Shown: in pieces, positions 17,539-26,878 of the stretch
Numbering within the stretch: the stretch's first letter is position 1
Layout: each line of letters starts with the position of its first letter
Assembly (NCBI GenBank): GCA_041920565.1
Contig: JBHGXS010000001.1
Location: 1 to 64,000, forward strand
Length of the DNA stretch: 64,000 nt
Direction of reading: 5' to 3'
Source: JAGHKQ01 sp041920565
Lineage (GTDB): Bacteria > Bacillota > Bacilli > Bacillales > Bacillaceae_G
Notes under the pieces: model-generated
What the model saw: only the letters and a program-made list of their open reading frames with translations
Told to the model about the DNA's origin: nothing
Databases searched by the model: none
Translations under genes and position numbers: made by a program

Positions 17539-18228
17539 ATGTACGATATTACTCAATGGAAGCATGTATTTAAACTTGATCCGAACAAGGATATTAGCGA
17601 TACAGACTTAGAACTCATTTGCGAATCCGGTACAGACGCGGTCATTGTTGGCGGCAGCGATGGAATTACACTTGATAATGTCTTATTTATGCTTGCCCGC
17701 ATTCGCCGTTATACTGTGCCTTGCGTATTAGAGGTTTCTACTATAGATTCCGTTACACCGGGATTTGATTACTACTATATTCCGACTGTGTTGAACAGTA
17801 AAAATCCAGATTGGATTACGGGCCTGCACCATCAAGCATTAAAAGAGTTTGGCCACCTTATGAATTGGGAAGAAATTCTTATGGAAGGCTACTGTATTTT
17901 AAACGGAGAATCCAAAGCGGCAAAGCTGACAGAAGCTCATTGTGAGCTGACGAATGATGATGTCATTGCTTATGCACAAATGGCAGAAAAACTGTTCCAT
18001 TTGCCGATTTTTTACTTGGAGTACAGCGGTACATACGGAGATGTAAATCTGGTAAAAAAAGTAAAAGAACAGTTAGAAGAAACAAGACTGTATTACGGGG
18101 GCGGCATCGAAAAGGCAGCTCAAGCTGAAGAGATGGCTCAATATGCAGATACAGTTGTGGTAGGCAATCTTATTTACAGTGATATAAAAGAAGCATTGCA
18201 TACGGTACAAGCAGTGAAAGGGAAGTAA
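17539..18228 (+). CDS. pcrB: heptaprenylglyceryl phosphate synthase PcrB
   Basis: PcrB is a TIM-barrel prenyltransferase that joins heptaprenyl diphosphate to sn-glycerol-1-phosphate, giving an archaeal-type ether lipid precursor in Bacilli. The 229-residue protein shows GGSDGI near 38, YYIPTVLNS near 76 and YGGGIEKAAQAEEMAQYAD near 192, the phosphate-binding barrel end. AGGGGG lies 9 nt before the ATG. It is 16 nt before pcrA, the usual Bacillus arrangement. Confidence 0.93.
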   Translation: MYDITQWKHVFKLDPNKDISDTDLELICESGTDAVIVGGSDGITLDNVLFMLARIRRYTVPCVLEVSTIDSVTPGFDYYYIPTVLNSKNPDWITGLHHQALKEFGHLMNWEEILMEGYCILNGESKAAKLTEAHCELTNDDVIAYAQMAEKLFHLPIFYLEYSGTYGDVNLVKKVKEQLEETRLYYGGGIEKAAQAEEMAQYADTVVVGNLIYSDIKEALHTVQAVKGK

Positions 18229-18244
18229 GAAGGACGGTGAAACA

Positions 18245-20443
18245 ATGAGTGTATCACTATTAGAGGGGCTGAATCCCCAGCAGCAGCAAGCGGTAAGAAC
18301 GACGGAGGGGCCATTGCTGCTTATGGCAGGAGCGGGAAGCGGAAAAACGCGTGTATTGACGCATCGCATTGCGTATTTGCTCTCTGAAAAGGATGTTGCT
18401 CCTTGGAATATTTTAGCTATTACATTCACGAATAAAGCAGCTCGCGAAATGAGAGAGCGTATTGATAAATTGGTTGGACCGGAAGCGAACGATATTTGGA
18501 TTTCTACGTTCCACTCCATGTGCGTGCGCATTTTGCGCCGTGATGTTGACCGTCTCGGCATTAATCGCAACTTTACTATTTTAGATGACAGCGATCAAAT
18601 GACGATTGTAAAAAACATTTTAAAAGAGCGCAACGTCGATACAAAAAAATTCGACCCCCGTGCATTGCTTGGCAGTATCAGCAATTTAAAAAATGAACTG
18701 GTTACGCCGGACGAATTCGCCAAGAAAATACAGCCTGGCGACCCGTTTGAAACAATGGTCAGTGAAGTATATCTCGATTATCAAAAGCGATTGCTGAAAA
18801 ATCATGCTCTTGATTTCGATGACCTTATCATGATGACAATCCAGCTGTTTAAACGTGTGCCGGAAGTATTGGAATTTTATCAGCGCAAGTTTCAATATAT
18901 TCACGTTGATGAATATCAAGATACGAACCGTGCGCAGTATTTATTGGTAAAGATGATAGCAGAACGTTTTAAAAATCTATGTGTGGTAGGGGATTCTGAC
19001 CAATCCATTTATCGTTGGCGCGGTGCGGACATCACTAATATCCTTTCATTTGAAAAGGATTATCCGAATGCCAAGGTCATTATGCTTGAGCAAAATTACC
19101 GTTCCACGCAAAGCATTCTTGATGCAGCCAATGCAGTAATTGAAAACAATATAAACCGCAAGCCAAAGAATTTGTGGACGGAAAACCCGAAAGGGAAAAA
19201 AATTGCTTATTATCGTGCGGGAACGGAACAAGATGAAGCCTATTTTGTTGCGAAAAAAATCAGAGAATTTGTAGAGAGCGGCAATCGCGATTACAGTGAC
19301 ATAGCGATTTTATATCGTACAAATGCTCAATCACGTGTAGTTGAGGAAGTATTTTTAAAATCCAATATTCCATATAAAATTGTCGGCGGCACAAAATTCT
19401 ATGATCGTAAAGAAATTAAAGATGTGCTGGCATACTTGCGCCTGATTGCCAACCCTGATGATGAGATTAGCTTTGCGCGTATCATTAATGTTCCGAAGCG
19501 CGGAATAGGGGCTTCTTCTATCGATAAAATAAGAAACTACGGTGCCCAAAATGATTTGACTCTTACAGAAGTGTTAGATCAAATAGATTTTGTCGGTCTA
19601 AGTGGAAAAATTACTGCCACGATTAAAGAGTTTCGGGATCAACTGCGCGGTTGGGTAAACATGCAGGAATACTTATCTGTCACAGAGCTTGTCGAAGAAG
19701 TGCTTGACAAAACGGGTTATCGTGACATGTTGAAAAACGAACGATCTCTAGAATCGGAAGCGCGTTTGGAAAATATTAATGAATTCTTGTCCGTAACGCA
19801 AAACTTTGAATCGCAAAGCGAAGATAAAAGTTTGATTGCGTTCTTAACTGATCTCGCTCTTGTGGCTGATATTGATCGCATGGACGAAGACGAAAAAGCA
19901 CGGACGGAAGTTGTCATGATGACAATGCACTCTGCGAAAGGGCTGGAGTTTCCGGTTGTGTTCATTTTAGGATTAGAGGAAGGGATTTTTCCTCATACCC
20001 GCTCCTTATTTGATGATAACGAAATGGAAGAAGAACGCCGCTTGGCCTATGTAGGCATTACGAGAGCGGAAGAAGAGCTATATTTAACAAATGCACAGAT
20101 GCGTACGTTGTTTGGCAGAACAAGCTTCAATCCCGAATCTCGTTTTCTTTCAGAAATACCGGAAGACTTATTGGAAGCTCTTCATCAAAAACCGAAAGTG
20201 CGTACTGCTGCACCAACCTCAACAATGAATCGCGGTTCTGTATTGCGACCCGTGCAAAAAACGACAGGCGGGGAGCAAATGGGATGGAAGGTTGGAGACA
20301 AGGCAGTTCATAAAGTATGGGGAACAGGTACTGTCGTCAGCGTTCGAGGTGAAGGAGATGCAATGGAATTGGATATTGCATTCCCGAGTCCAATCGGTAT
20401 TAAGCGGCTGTTAGCGAAGTTTGCCCCAATCACAAAAGCATAA
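18245..20443 (+). CDS. pcrA: ATP-dependent DNA helicase PcrA
   Basis: PcrA is an SF1A 3'-5' helicase needed for repair, rolling-circle replication and removal of RecA or RNA polymerase. The 732-residue protein has Q-motif LNPQQQQAV, Walker A AGAGSGKT near 29-36, Walker B DEYQDTN near 224, QSIYRWRGAD near 252, QNYRST near 285 and VMMTMHSAKGLEFPVVF near 558. The C-terminus has the Tudor-like RNA polymerase-binding domain (GDKAVHKVWGTGTV). Length is normal and it is 14 nt before ligA. Confidence 0.95.
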   Translation: MSVSLLEGLNPQQQQAVRTTEGPLLLMAGAGSGKTRVLTHRIAYLLSEKDVAPWNILAITFTNKAAREMRERIDKLVGPEANDIWISTFHSMCVRILRRDVDRLGINRNFTILDDSDQMTIVKNILKERNVDTKKFDPRALLGSISNLKNELVTPDEFAKKIQPGDPFETMVSEVYLDYQKRLLKNHALDFDDLIMMTIQLFKRVPEVLEFYQRKFQYIHVDEYQDTNRAQYLLVKMIAERFKNLCVVGDSDQSIYRWRGADITNILSFEKDYPNAKVIMLEQNYRSTQSILDAANAVIENNINRKPKNLWTENPKGKKIAYYRAGTEQDEAYFVAKKIREFVESGNRDYSDIAILYRTNAQSRVVEEVFLKSNIPYKIVGGTKFYDRKEIKDVLAYLRLIANPDDEISFARIINVPKRGIGASSIDKIRNYGAQNDLTLTEVLDQIDFVGLSGKITATIKEFRDQLRGWVNMQEYLSVTELVEEVLDKTGYRDMLKNERSLESEARLENINEFLSVTQNFESQSEDKSLIAFLTDLALVADIDRMDEDEKARTEVVMMTMHSAKGLEFPVVFILGLEEGIFPHTRSLFDDNEMEEERRLAYVGITRAEEELYLTNAQMRTLFGRTSFNPESRFLSEIPEDLLEALHQKPKVRTAAPTSTMNRGSVLRPVQKTTGGEQMGWKVGDKAVHKVWGTGTVVSVRGEGDAMELDIAFPSPIGIKRLLAKFAPITKA

Positions 20444-20457
20444 GGAAAAGGGATGAG

Positions 20458-22470
20458 ATGATGGGAAAAGCAGAAATTAAGCAGCGTATTGATGAATTGC
20501 GCGAAATTATCAATCAGTTGAATTACGAGTACCACGTATTAGACAACCCTACAGTATCCGATGCCGAATATGATCGTTACATGCAAGAGCTGATCAATTT
20601 GGAAGCTGAAAACCCGGAATTTTTAACAGAAGATTCTCCTTCTGTACGCGTGGGCGGACAAGTGTTGGATGTATTTGAAAAAGTTGTCCATAAGTCGCCT
20701 ATGTTAAGTTTAGGCAACGCGTTCAATGAAGGAGATTTACGTGATTTTGACCGCAAAGTGCGCCAAGAAGCAAGAGAAGAAGACGTAGCGTATGTTTGCG
20801 AGTTGAAAATAGACGGGTTAGCAGTTTCTCTTCATTACGAAAACGGATTATTCATTCAAGGTGCCACGCGAGGAGACGGAACGGTCGGGGAGGATATTAC
20901 CCAAAACTTGAAAACAATCCGTTCGATTCCGCTTCGTTTAAAGCAGGACGTTAGTTTAGAAGCACGTGGGGAAGCCTATATGCCAAAATCATCTTTTGAG
21001 AAACTGAACGAAGAAAAAGAAAAGAGAGGCGAAGTATTATTCGCAAACCCTCGTAATGCAGCAGCTGGTTCCTTGCGGCAATTGGATCCAAAGGTTGCTG
21101 CGCAAAGAAACCTTTCCTTTTTCGTATACGGATTGGCCAACCTGGAGGGATCTGTTGTAACTTCCCACAGTGAAGCATTAGATTTTTTACATGATCTTGG
21201 CTTTAAAACGAATCCGCATCGCCGGAAATGTTCATCTATCGAGGAAGTAATTGCCTACGTTCAGAAATGGCAAGAAAAGCGCCCTGAACTTCCGTATGAA
21301 ATTGATGGCATCGTTATTAAAGTAGACAGTATACAGCTGCAAGAACGTCTTGGAACGACAGCAAAAAGCCCGCGTTGGGCTATTGCATTTAAATTTCCGG
21401 CAGAAGAAGTTATTACCAAGCTCATCGATATTGAACTGAGTGTAGGGCGTACGGGAGTTGTAACGCCTACTGCCATTTTAGAACCGGTCCGTGTAGCTGG
21501 GACAATCGTTCGCCGTGCTTCTCTGCACAATGAAGATCTGATTCGTGAGAAAGATATTCATATTGGGGACTTTGTCGTGGTGAAAAAAGCCGGCGATATT
21601 ATTCCGGAAGTTGTAAACGTGCTGACAGAGCGCCGTACGGGGGAAGAAAAAGAGTTTATTATGCCTAGTCATTGTCCGGAATGCGGCAGCGAGCTTGTTC
21701 GTTTAGAAGGAGAGGTAGCGCTTCGCTGCTTAAATCCGGCTTGTCCTGCGCAAATTCGCGAGGGGTTGATTCACTTTGTTTCCCGTGATGCCATGAATAT
21801 TGATGGTCTTGGAGAACGTGTGATCACGCAGCTCTTTAATAAAAAACTGATTCATACGTTTGCAGATATTTATACATTGACAAAAGAGCAGTTGCTTTCA
21901 TTAGAACGTTTTGGAGAAAAATCTGCTTCTAACCTCATTCAAGCCATTGAAGCATCAAAATCAAATTCATTAGAGAAGCTGTTGTTTGGGCTGGGCATTC
22001 GCCATGTCGGAGCTAAAGCGGCTCGAACGCTCGCCCAGCATTTTGAAACGATGGATCGCCTCCAGCAGGCAACAGTAGAAGAATTGACTGCTATTAATGA
22101 GATTGGGGAAAAGATGGCAGAATCCATCGTTACGTACTTTGAAAACGATGAGGTCCGAGAGCTGATTCGTCAGCTAAAGGAATACGGGGTAAACATGGTT
22201 TACAAAGGAATGAAGCCGGTTGATGCTGCGCAAATCGATTCCTATTTTGCGGGTAAAACAATAGTATTAACCGGAAAGTTAGAAGAAATGGGCCGCAGCG
22301 AAGCAAAGAAAAAAATTGAAGCGCTGGGCGGCAAAGTGGCAGGAAGCGTAAGCAAGAACACGGACTTAGTGATTGCAGGGGAAGCTGCTGGTTCCAAATT
22401 GGCACAAGCAGAAAAGTTGAATATAGAAGTTTGGGATGAGGCGAGGTTTTTGGAGGAGCTAAATAAGTAA
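20458..22470 (+). CDS. ligA: NAD-dependent DNA ligase
   Basis: LigA seals nicks using NAD. The 670-residue protein has the adenylated lysine in KIDG (Lys117), an OB-fold, a four-cysteine zinc site (CPECG ... CLNPACP, near 407-431), helix-hairpin-helix repeats and a C-terminal BRCT domain (about 590-670). The start is one of two adjacent ATG codons preceded by AAGGAAAAGGGATGAG. It lies in the pcrB-pcrA-ligA-camS unit and is 12 nt before camS. Confidence 0.95.
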   Translation: MMGKAEIKQRIDELREIINQLNYEYHVLDNPTVSDAEYDRYMQELINLEAENPEFLTEDSPSVRVGGQVLDVFEKVVHKSPMLSLGNAFNEGDLRDFDRKVRQEAREEDVAYVCELKIDGLAVSLHYENGLFIQGATRGDGTVGEDITQNLKTIRSIPLRLKQDVSLEARGEAYMPKSSFEKLNEEKEKRGEVLFANPRNAAAGSLRQLDPKVAAQRNLSFFVYGLANLEGSVVTSHSEALDFLHDLGFKTNPHRRKCSSIEEVIAYVQKWQEKRPELPYEIDGIVIKVDSIQLQERLGTTAKSPRWAIAFKFPAEEVITKLIDIELSVGRTGVVTPTAILEPVRVAGTIVRRASLHNEDLIREKDIHIGDFVVVKKAGDIIPEVVNVLTERRTGEEKEFIMPSHCPECGSELVRLEGEVALRCLNPACPAQIREGLIHFVSRDAMNIDGLGERVITQLFNKKLIHTFADIYTLTKEQLLSLERFGEKSASNLIQAIEASKSNSLEKLLFGLGIRHVGAKAARTLAQHFETMDRLQQATVEELTAINEIGEKMAESIVTYFENDEVRELIRQLKEYGVNMVYKGMKPVDAAQIDSYFAGKTIVLTGKLEEMGRSEAKKKIEALGGKVAGSVSKNTDLVIAGEAAGSKLAQAEKLNIEVWDEARFLEELNK

Positions 22471-22482
22471 GAAGGTGGGAAT

Positions 22483-23670
22483 ATGAAGAAGGTAATGCTA
22501 GTTTGTATGAGTCTTGGGCTGCTGCTCGGCGGCTGCGGCCCAAACTTTCAAAAGGAGGATAAAATCGTTCAGCAGAATACTAAATCAAAGGATAGTGCCA
22601 TTATCCCGAAGTATTCTATTTCTGACGATTACTATAAATCCATCATTCCTTTTAAGGCAGGGAAAGCTCGCGGTTTAGTCGTACAGGGATTAAACAGCCG
22701 CCTCGATATTGATGAATACGAAACCGGCTTAATGCGCATTGCAAAAGAATCGTTCAGTACGAAGGACTATTTATTTCAGGAAGGACAATATCTAGATAAA
22801 GAGACTGTTCAGCAGTTAATAGCACGAAAGCGTACGGACGCAGAGCAAGCAGAAGCAGAGAAAAAAGCGGGGGGAAAACAAGTTCCTAACATCGGCTTGA
22901 ACCCGCCGTTTGATAAGACTGCACCGGGAACGCTGGAAGAGAAAAATGCAAAGAGTCCTATTTATTTGTCCAACATTTTGGAGCATGATTACTTAATAAA
23001 AAAGGACGATAATAAGGTAGAACTTGGCGGAGTTGTCATTGGCCTTGCCATGAACTCTGTTCACTATTTCAATCAAGAGCAGGGATATCCTCGTGAATAT
23101 GAAATTCCAAAAGAAGAAATACTGGCCCAAGGAAAGGCTATGGCACAAACCATTCTAGAGCGCTTGCGCAAGGAGAAGGACTTAAAAGATGTTCCTATCA
23201 TTTTTGCCATTTATCGGCAAGCGGCAAAATCTTCACTGGTGCCCGGCAACTTCTTGACCTATGCGAAAGCAGGGAGCGGCAGCACTTCACTGGGAGACTG
23301 GACTGCATTGGATGAAGAGTATTACTTGTTCCCGTCTAAAAAAGCAACAGAAAACTATCGTGAAGACGCTACAAAAGTGCTCAATTTTAAATCGGACATC
23401 TCCGAATACTTTGAGAACGACTATGTCGGTGTTGTCGGGCGCGGCTTTTATAAAGACGGACAATTGCGTGAGCTGAAGCTGGACATTCCGATTAAATTTA
23501 ACGGAAAAGCAGAGGTCATCGGCTTCACCCAATATGTAACGGGATTGATTATGGAGCATTTCCCATCTTACATTAAGGTAGAAGCTTACATCAACTCTGT
23601 TAATAAACAGGAAGCAGTAATTCTCCGAGATGTAGATCAAGAAAAGCCGTTTGTTCATATTTTTGAGTAA
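22483..23670 (+). CDS. camS: CamS family sex-pheromone lipoprotein (YerH-like)
   Basis: A 395-residue lipoprotein: the signal peptide ends in LLLGGCG, so Cys18 would be lipidated. The rest matches the CamS/YerH family, with DDYYKSIIPFKAGKARGLV near 43 and VVGRGFYKDGQLRELKLDI near 312. In staphylococci and enterococci the cleaved signal peptide of such proteins acts as a pheromone. The role of the mature protein is unknown. AGAAGGTGG lies about 6 nt before the ATG. It is the last gene of the pcrB unit. Confidence 0.9.
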   Translation: MKKVMLVCMSLGLLLGGCGPNFQKEDKIVQQNTKSKDSAIIPKYSISDDYYKSIIPFKAGKARGLVVQGLNSRLDIDEYETGLMRIAKESFSTKDYLFQEGQYLDKETVQQLIARKRTDAEQAEAEKKAGGKQVPNIGLNPPFDKTAPGTLEEKNAKSPIYLSNILEHDYLIKKDDNKVELGGVVIGLAMNSVHYFNQEQGYPREYEIPKEEILAQGKAMAQTILERLRKEKDLKDVPIIFAIYRQAAKSSLVPGNFLTYAKAGSGSTSLGDWTALDEEYYLFPSKKATENYREDATKVLNFKSDISEYFENDYVGVVGRGFYKDGQLRELKLDIPIKFNGKAEVIGFTQYVTGLIMEHFPSYIKVEAYINSVNKQEAVILRDVDQEKPFVHIFE

Positions 23671-23676
23671 AAATAA

Positions 23677-23709
23677 AAACCGGTTTCCTATGTGGAAGCT
23701 GGTTTTTTC
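23677..23709 (+). terminator. terminator after camS
   Basis: AAAACCGGTTTCC and GGAAGCTGGTTTTTT pair around TATGT with one G-T pair, followed by a T run. It lies 6 nt after the camS stop. Confidence 0.85.
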
Positions 23710-23754
23710 GTTATAATGAAGAAGAATTTGATTTTATGGATGGGAGACGATTAA

Positions 23755-24525
23755 ATGGAAGACCTTAGCCTGCAAGTCATTCTATTTCTTATTATTTCAG
23801 GGTTTCTGGCGGCATTCATCGATTCTGTAGTCGGAGGAGGGGGGGGAATCTCCATACCCGCATTATTATTTGTTGGATTGCCTCCATCTGCAGCTATCGG
23901 TACGAATAAGCTGGCTGCAACTATGGGTTCCTTTACAAGCACTATATACTTTATACGTTCAAAGAAAGTGGATTTTTCGTTAGTAGGAAAATTGATCCCT
24001 CTTACATTGCTTGGGGCAGTATTAGGAGCAATTACTGTAAAGTTCATTTCGCCTAATATATTAAAGCCGCTTATTTTGGTTCTGCTTGTGCTGGTTGCTG
24101 TTTATATCGTCGTAAAAAAGGACTGGGGTGCACATTCTACCTACAAAGGAATGTCCAAAGGGCGAATGCTTCTATTTGTTCCTATCATCTTTGTACTCGG
24201 CTTTTATGATGGTTTTTTTGGACCGGGTACAGGTTCATTTTTAATTTTCGCATTTTTAACAGTGGGGTTTGATTTCGTGCGTGCTGCGGCAAGCGGAAGA
24301 GTATTAAATTTTGCCAGTAACATCGCTTCTCTTTTTGCCTTTTTCTTTTTAGATGTGGTTCGTTTGGAATATGGTATTATCATGGGGCTTGCCATGATTG
24401 CCGGAGCTTATGCTGGGGCCAATTTTGCTGTGAAAAAGGGTGTTTCCTATGTGCGTATTTTATTTTTAGTTGTAACAGTGCTGCTCATAAGTAAAAACAT
24501 ATTGGAATATATGCATATAATTTAA
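23755..24525 (+). CDS. TSUP (TauE/SafE) family sulfite/anion exporter
   Basis: This 256-residue membrane protein has about seven or eight helices. The two half-repeats show the family's glycine-rich motifs: DSVVGGGGGISIPALL near 23-38 and GFYDGFFGPGTGSFLIF near 144-160. TSUP proteins move sulfite, sulfonates or related anions. The substrate here cannot be told. GGGAG lies about 9 nt before the ATG. It stands alone, with a convergent neighbour. Confidence 0.85.
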   Translation: MEDLSLQVILFLIISGFLAAFIDSVVGGGGGISIPALLFVGLPPSAAIGTNKLAATMGSFTSTIYFIRSKKVDFSLVGKLIPLTLLGAVLGAITVKFISPNILKPLILVLLVLVAVYIVVKKDWGAHSTYKGMSKGRMLLFVPIIFVLGFYDGFFGPGTGSFLIFAFLTVGFDFVRAAASGRVLNFASNIASLFAFFFLDVVRLEYGIIMGLAMIAGAYAGANFAVKKGVSYVRILFLVVTVLLISKNILEYMHII

Positions 24526-24538
24526 TTTTACATATAGA

Positions 24539-24562
24539 GAGCCTGTTGATGAACGGGCTCCT
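24539..24562. terminator. bidirectional terminator-like hairpin
   Basis: GAGCCTGTT and AACGGGCTC pair with one G-T pair around GATG, between convergent genes. T runs on both sides are short. Confidence 0.5.
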
Positions 24563-24565
24563 GTT

Positions 24566-25024
24566 TCATGATTTCACTACTCGAAGATTATGTTCTTTGA
24601 GGTCTTCTTCCAATAGCTTTTCCTCAACTTGCTCCACAGCATCATCGACGATTTGCACCGTTTCCTCCGCCTTTTGTACGCCTTGCTTTACAACATCCAA
24701 TACTTGCTCAGCTTGGCTGATAAGGGTGTTTGTTTTTGCTACTGCTTCGTTTACCTTAGCAATTCCTTCTTTTGCCGCTTCAATGACTACCGGAGCAACT
24801 GTATATTTCCATTCTGATACCTTCGTTTTTCCTTCTTCATATGTGGAGGCCAGCTTTTCGCGATTATCTTTCTTAGCAAGCATGTACACTGCGGCTGCTC
24901 CAAGAGCTGCACCGGCAATTCCAAGAAAAATGTAACCTATTTTTAAATCTGTCTTTTTTCTTACAGCAGCCGGTGTGTCTTTTTCTACTAATACTTGCGG
25001 ATAATATAGATCATCTTCGTACAT
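24566..25024 (-). CDS. YtxH-like membrane-anchored coiled-coil protein
   Basis: The 152-residue protein has one transmembrane segment (about 29-49, rich in Gly and Ala) followed by KKDNREKL and a long amphipathic, Glu/Val/Lys-rich helix (about 55-145). This is the layout of YtxH-domain proteins linked to general stress in Bacillus. AAGGAGG lies 9 nt before the ATG. Family assignment is by overall layout and is not certain. Confidence 0.6.
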   Translation of the reverse strand: MYEDDLYYPQVLVEKDTPAAVRKKTDLKIGYIFLGIAGAALGAAAVYMLAKKDNREKLASTYEEGKTKVSEWKYTVAPVVIEAAKEGIAKVNEAVAKTNTLISQAEQVLDVVKQGVQKAEETVQIVDDAVEQVEEKLLEEDLKEHNLRVVKS

Positions 25025-25251
25025 GGTAAATCCTCCTTTTCTCTTCTCTTCTTTCTTTTTCCTATCTTTGACTGAATTATACTAGGGATTTTACCAAGAA
25101 AAAGAGGGGACGAGCATAAATAAGACAAATGTTAGAATTTGAAAATAACTGCAATCCCAAAAGAAATTTTGTAAAACATTTTGTTGAGAGTACTCACATT
25201 ATCCTCAACAATCATGTAACAGGTGTACTGTATGATGTTGCACAAGAACTA

Positions 25252-25401
25252 TGGCAGCAGCCTACAAACATGAGCCTTTTACAGTAGACATAGACAATTA
25301 GAGTTTGAAGAAACGCTAAAGAATGAGGGTTCAAAATGATCCTTTCATAATCAGCCGCTTTTCTGCGGAAAATCAAGAAGAAGCTGCGAAAGCCTAAACC
25401 A
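25252..25401 (+). pseudogene. decayed second copy of rocA (5' remnant)
   Basis: ATGGCAGCAGCCTACAAACA and the following bases repeat the start of the rocA gene at 26879, encoding MAAAYKHEPFT. A deletion and frameshift follow, then QLEFEETLKNEG in another frame. Further on, a third stretch reads ISRFSAENQEEAAKA, like rocA residues 60-80. In-frame stops and deletions show it is dead. The 515-nt gap 25025-25540 otherwise holds only the terminator of the next minus-strand gene. Confidence 0.75.
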
Positions 25402-25433
25402 GAAACATGCGGAGGATTCTCTTTTAAAAGCAA

Positions 25434-25484
25434 AAACTAATCTCCCTCGCTTTCATGTAGAATCAAGCGAAGGAGATTAGTTGG
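25434..25484 (-). terminator. terminator of the 25541-26341 spore protein gene
   Basis: On the minus strand AACTAATCTCCTTCGCTT pairs with AAGCGAGGGAGATTAGTT (one mismatch), followed by TTTGCTTTT. Confidence 0.8.
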
Positions 25485-25540
25485 CAAGAGGTTGCTGATT
25501 ATACTCGTACTTGTTGAGCTTGTATTACTTTTTTAGAGTT

Positions 25541-26341
25541 CTAACCACTGATATTGTCAGGACAAGCTTGGGTAGGAAGAACAGGAAGTACTAGGTTAGC
25601 AGTATTAATTCTATATTGCTGCACTTGTAATACTTTTAAAGTAAGGTCAAGTACCATTTTTTCGCGTATGGAATTAAATGCCTGATTTGGACCTACTTGA
25701 ACTGGTGAGAAATCAAGTTCAAAGAAATCAGCGGCTACTAACTCGCAGAATGGTTGTTCATTAAACAAGACATTGTTTTCAAAGAAGAACTTGTCTGTGC
25801 GAGGGTTGTCACCTTTTTTGTCATTAAGAAATACAGATCTACTTTCGTTTGAATTAGCCCAAATTGGGAAAATAATGAAATCTCCACCCTGTTCAACATC
25901 ACCGCAAAGATCTGCGAAACCAGAAAATGGAACATCGGCATTTGTGAAGTTAATTTGTCCAGTGCAATTTCTTGAAAGTGTAGAATATTCGATATTTTTA
26001 CGAACGAAGCCTTCTACAAATAATTTTGCTCTTGTAACTAGGCGAAAGCCAGGGGCACCTTCAATATCTCGAAACGCAACAGGGACAAGTTTACATTGTG
26101 TTAAAAATACGTTTTTTAACACTCTCTTAATTTCTGTTGCGTTGTTAAGTGGGATAGTTGCTTCTGTAACGATTTGAAGTGTTGTTTCTGCTAATACAGT
26201 CGGAACTTTAATAATTGGGCGTCTAAAGTCTTCAAAGAGTTCTACAGGTGTATCACTTAATGGTTTCTGTTGCTTTGAGGATACTGGACAACTAGCATCA
26301 ATTTGGCCTTTGCCATGACTATCATTACAATTTGTTGACAT
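25541..26341 (-). CDS. SPOCS-domain-like (DUF3794-type) spore surface protein
   Basis: The 266-residue protein has a Cys-poor N-terminus and then a beta-rich core. The stretch around residues 105-120 (RAKLFVEGFVRKNIEYST) is the hallmark of SPOCS/DUF3794 domains found in spore coat and exosporium proteins. It shares this core and its C-terminus (VLQVQQYRI, then TQACP) with the protein at 62662. GGAGG lies 7 nt before the ATG, and a sigma-K-type promoter precedes it, so late mother-cell expression is likely. The exact family name is uncertain. Confidence 0.65.
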   Translation of the reverse strand: MSTNCNDSHGKGQIDASCPVSSKQQKPLSDTPVELFEDFRRPIIKVPTVLAETTLQIVTEATIPLNNATEIKRVLKNVFLTQCKLVPVAFRDIEGAPGFRLVTRAKLFVEGFVRKNIEYSTLSRNCTGQINFTNADVPFSGFADLCGDVEQGGDFIIFPIWANSNESRSVFLNDKKGDNPRTDKFFFENNVLFNEQPFCELVAADFFELDFSPVQVGPNQAFNSIREKMVLDLTLKVLQVQQYRINTANLVLPVLPTQACPDNISG

Positions 26342-26392
26342 TAAAAAACCTCCGTTTGTTATTTTTTGAGGTATGTTAACCTCTTCTTTAAC

Positions 26393-26419
26393 TAAAGTAT
26401 GTCATATTAACAAGAAGGT
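26393..26419 (-). promoter_or_regulatory. sigma-K-type promoter
   Basis: On the minus strand AC (26419-26418) is followed after exactly 16 nt by CATACTTTA (26401-26393), a full match to the sigma-K -10 CATAnnnTA. It lies 52 nt before the spore-protein start. Confidence 0.65.
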
Positions 26420-26842
26420 GCAGGCTAGTCTAATAGTCATTTTTATTATTTTTAATAGAACTGGATATCTTTTACTAGAAGTATCGTCTATTTTTAAAAC
26501 TCATGATTATGTGGAAGATACATAAAAAACCTGTTCTTTTGAAAGCATGATAGAAACCATACAAACATATCAACGAAAGAATGGATCAATACCATATTTT
26601 ACGAGTTTCAAGATCCAATGTATGAAAAAATAAGTTTGTTTTATAACAGCTGCTGTCCTGGACGATAAGAGACTAAAGTAAATACAAAGCAATATCGGAG
26701 AGGGTTTTGTAGATACTAAAGTTATTTGAGCGGTCTACTTGTTATAGAATGAAATCAGGTCAATAAAGGAAGAATTTTGTCTAAATCTGTTATGACAATG
26801 TTTGAAGTATTTAGAATAATCATGTAGAATAAGGATGTATGA
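26420..26842. other. intergenic region with no recognised gene
   Basis: The gap between the spore protein and rocA is AT-rich. Apart from the sigma-K promoter at one end and the cre-like site at the other I see no ORF with a ribosome binding site and no clear repeat. Confidence 0.5.
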
Positions 26843-26856
26843 TGTAAACGCTTTTG
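26843..26856 (+). promoter_or_regulatory. cre-like (CcpA) site before rocA
   Basis: TGTAAACGCTTTTG matches 12 of 14 positions of TGWAARCGYTWNCW and lies just before the rocA ribosome binding site, where CcpA binding would block transcription. Confidence 0.4.
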
Positions 26857-26878
26857 CATAAAGGGGAGGCCAAGAATT

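Noticed and set aside
26843..26862. Sigma-L (-24/-12) promoter for rocA
   Set aside because: TTTGCAT resembles a -12, but there is no GG pair 10 nt upstream, so the sigma-L signature is incomplete.
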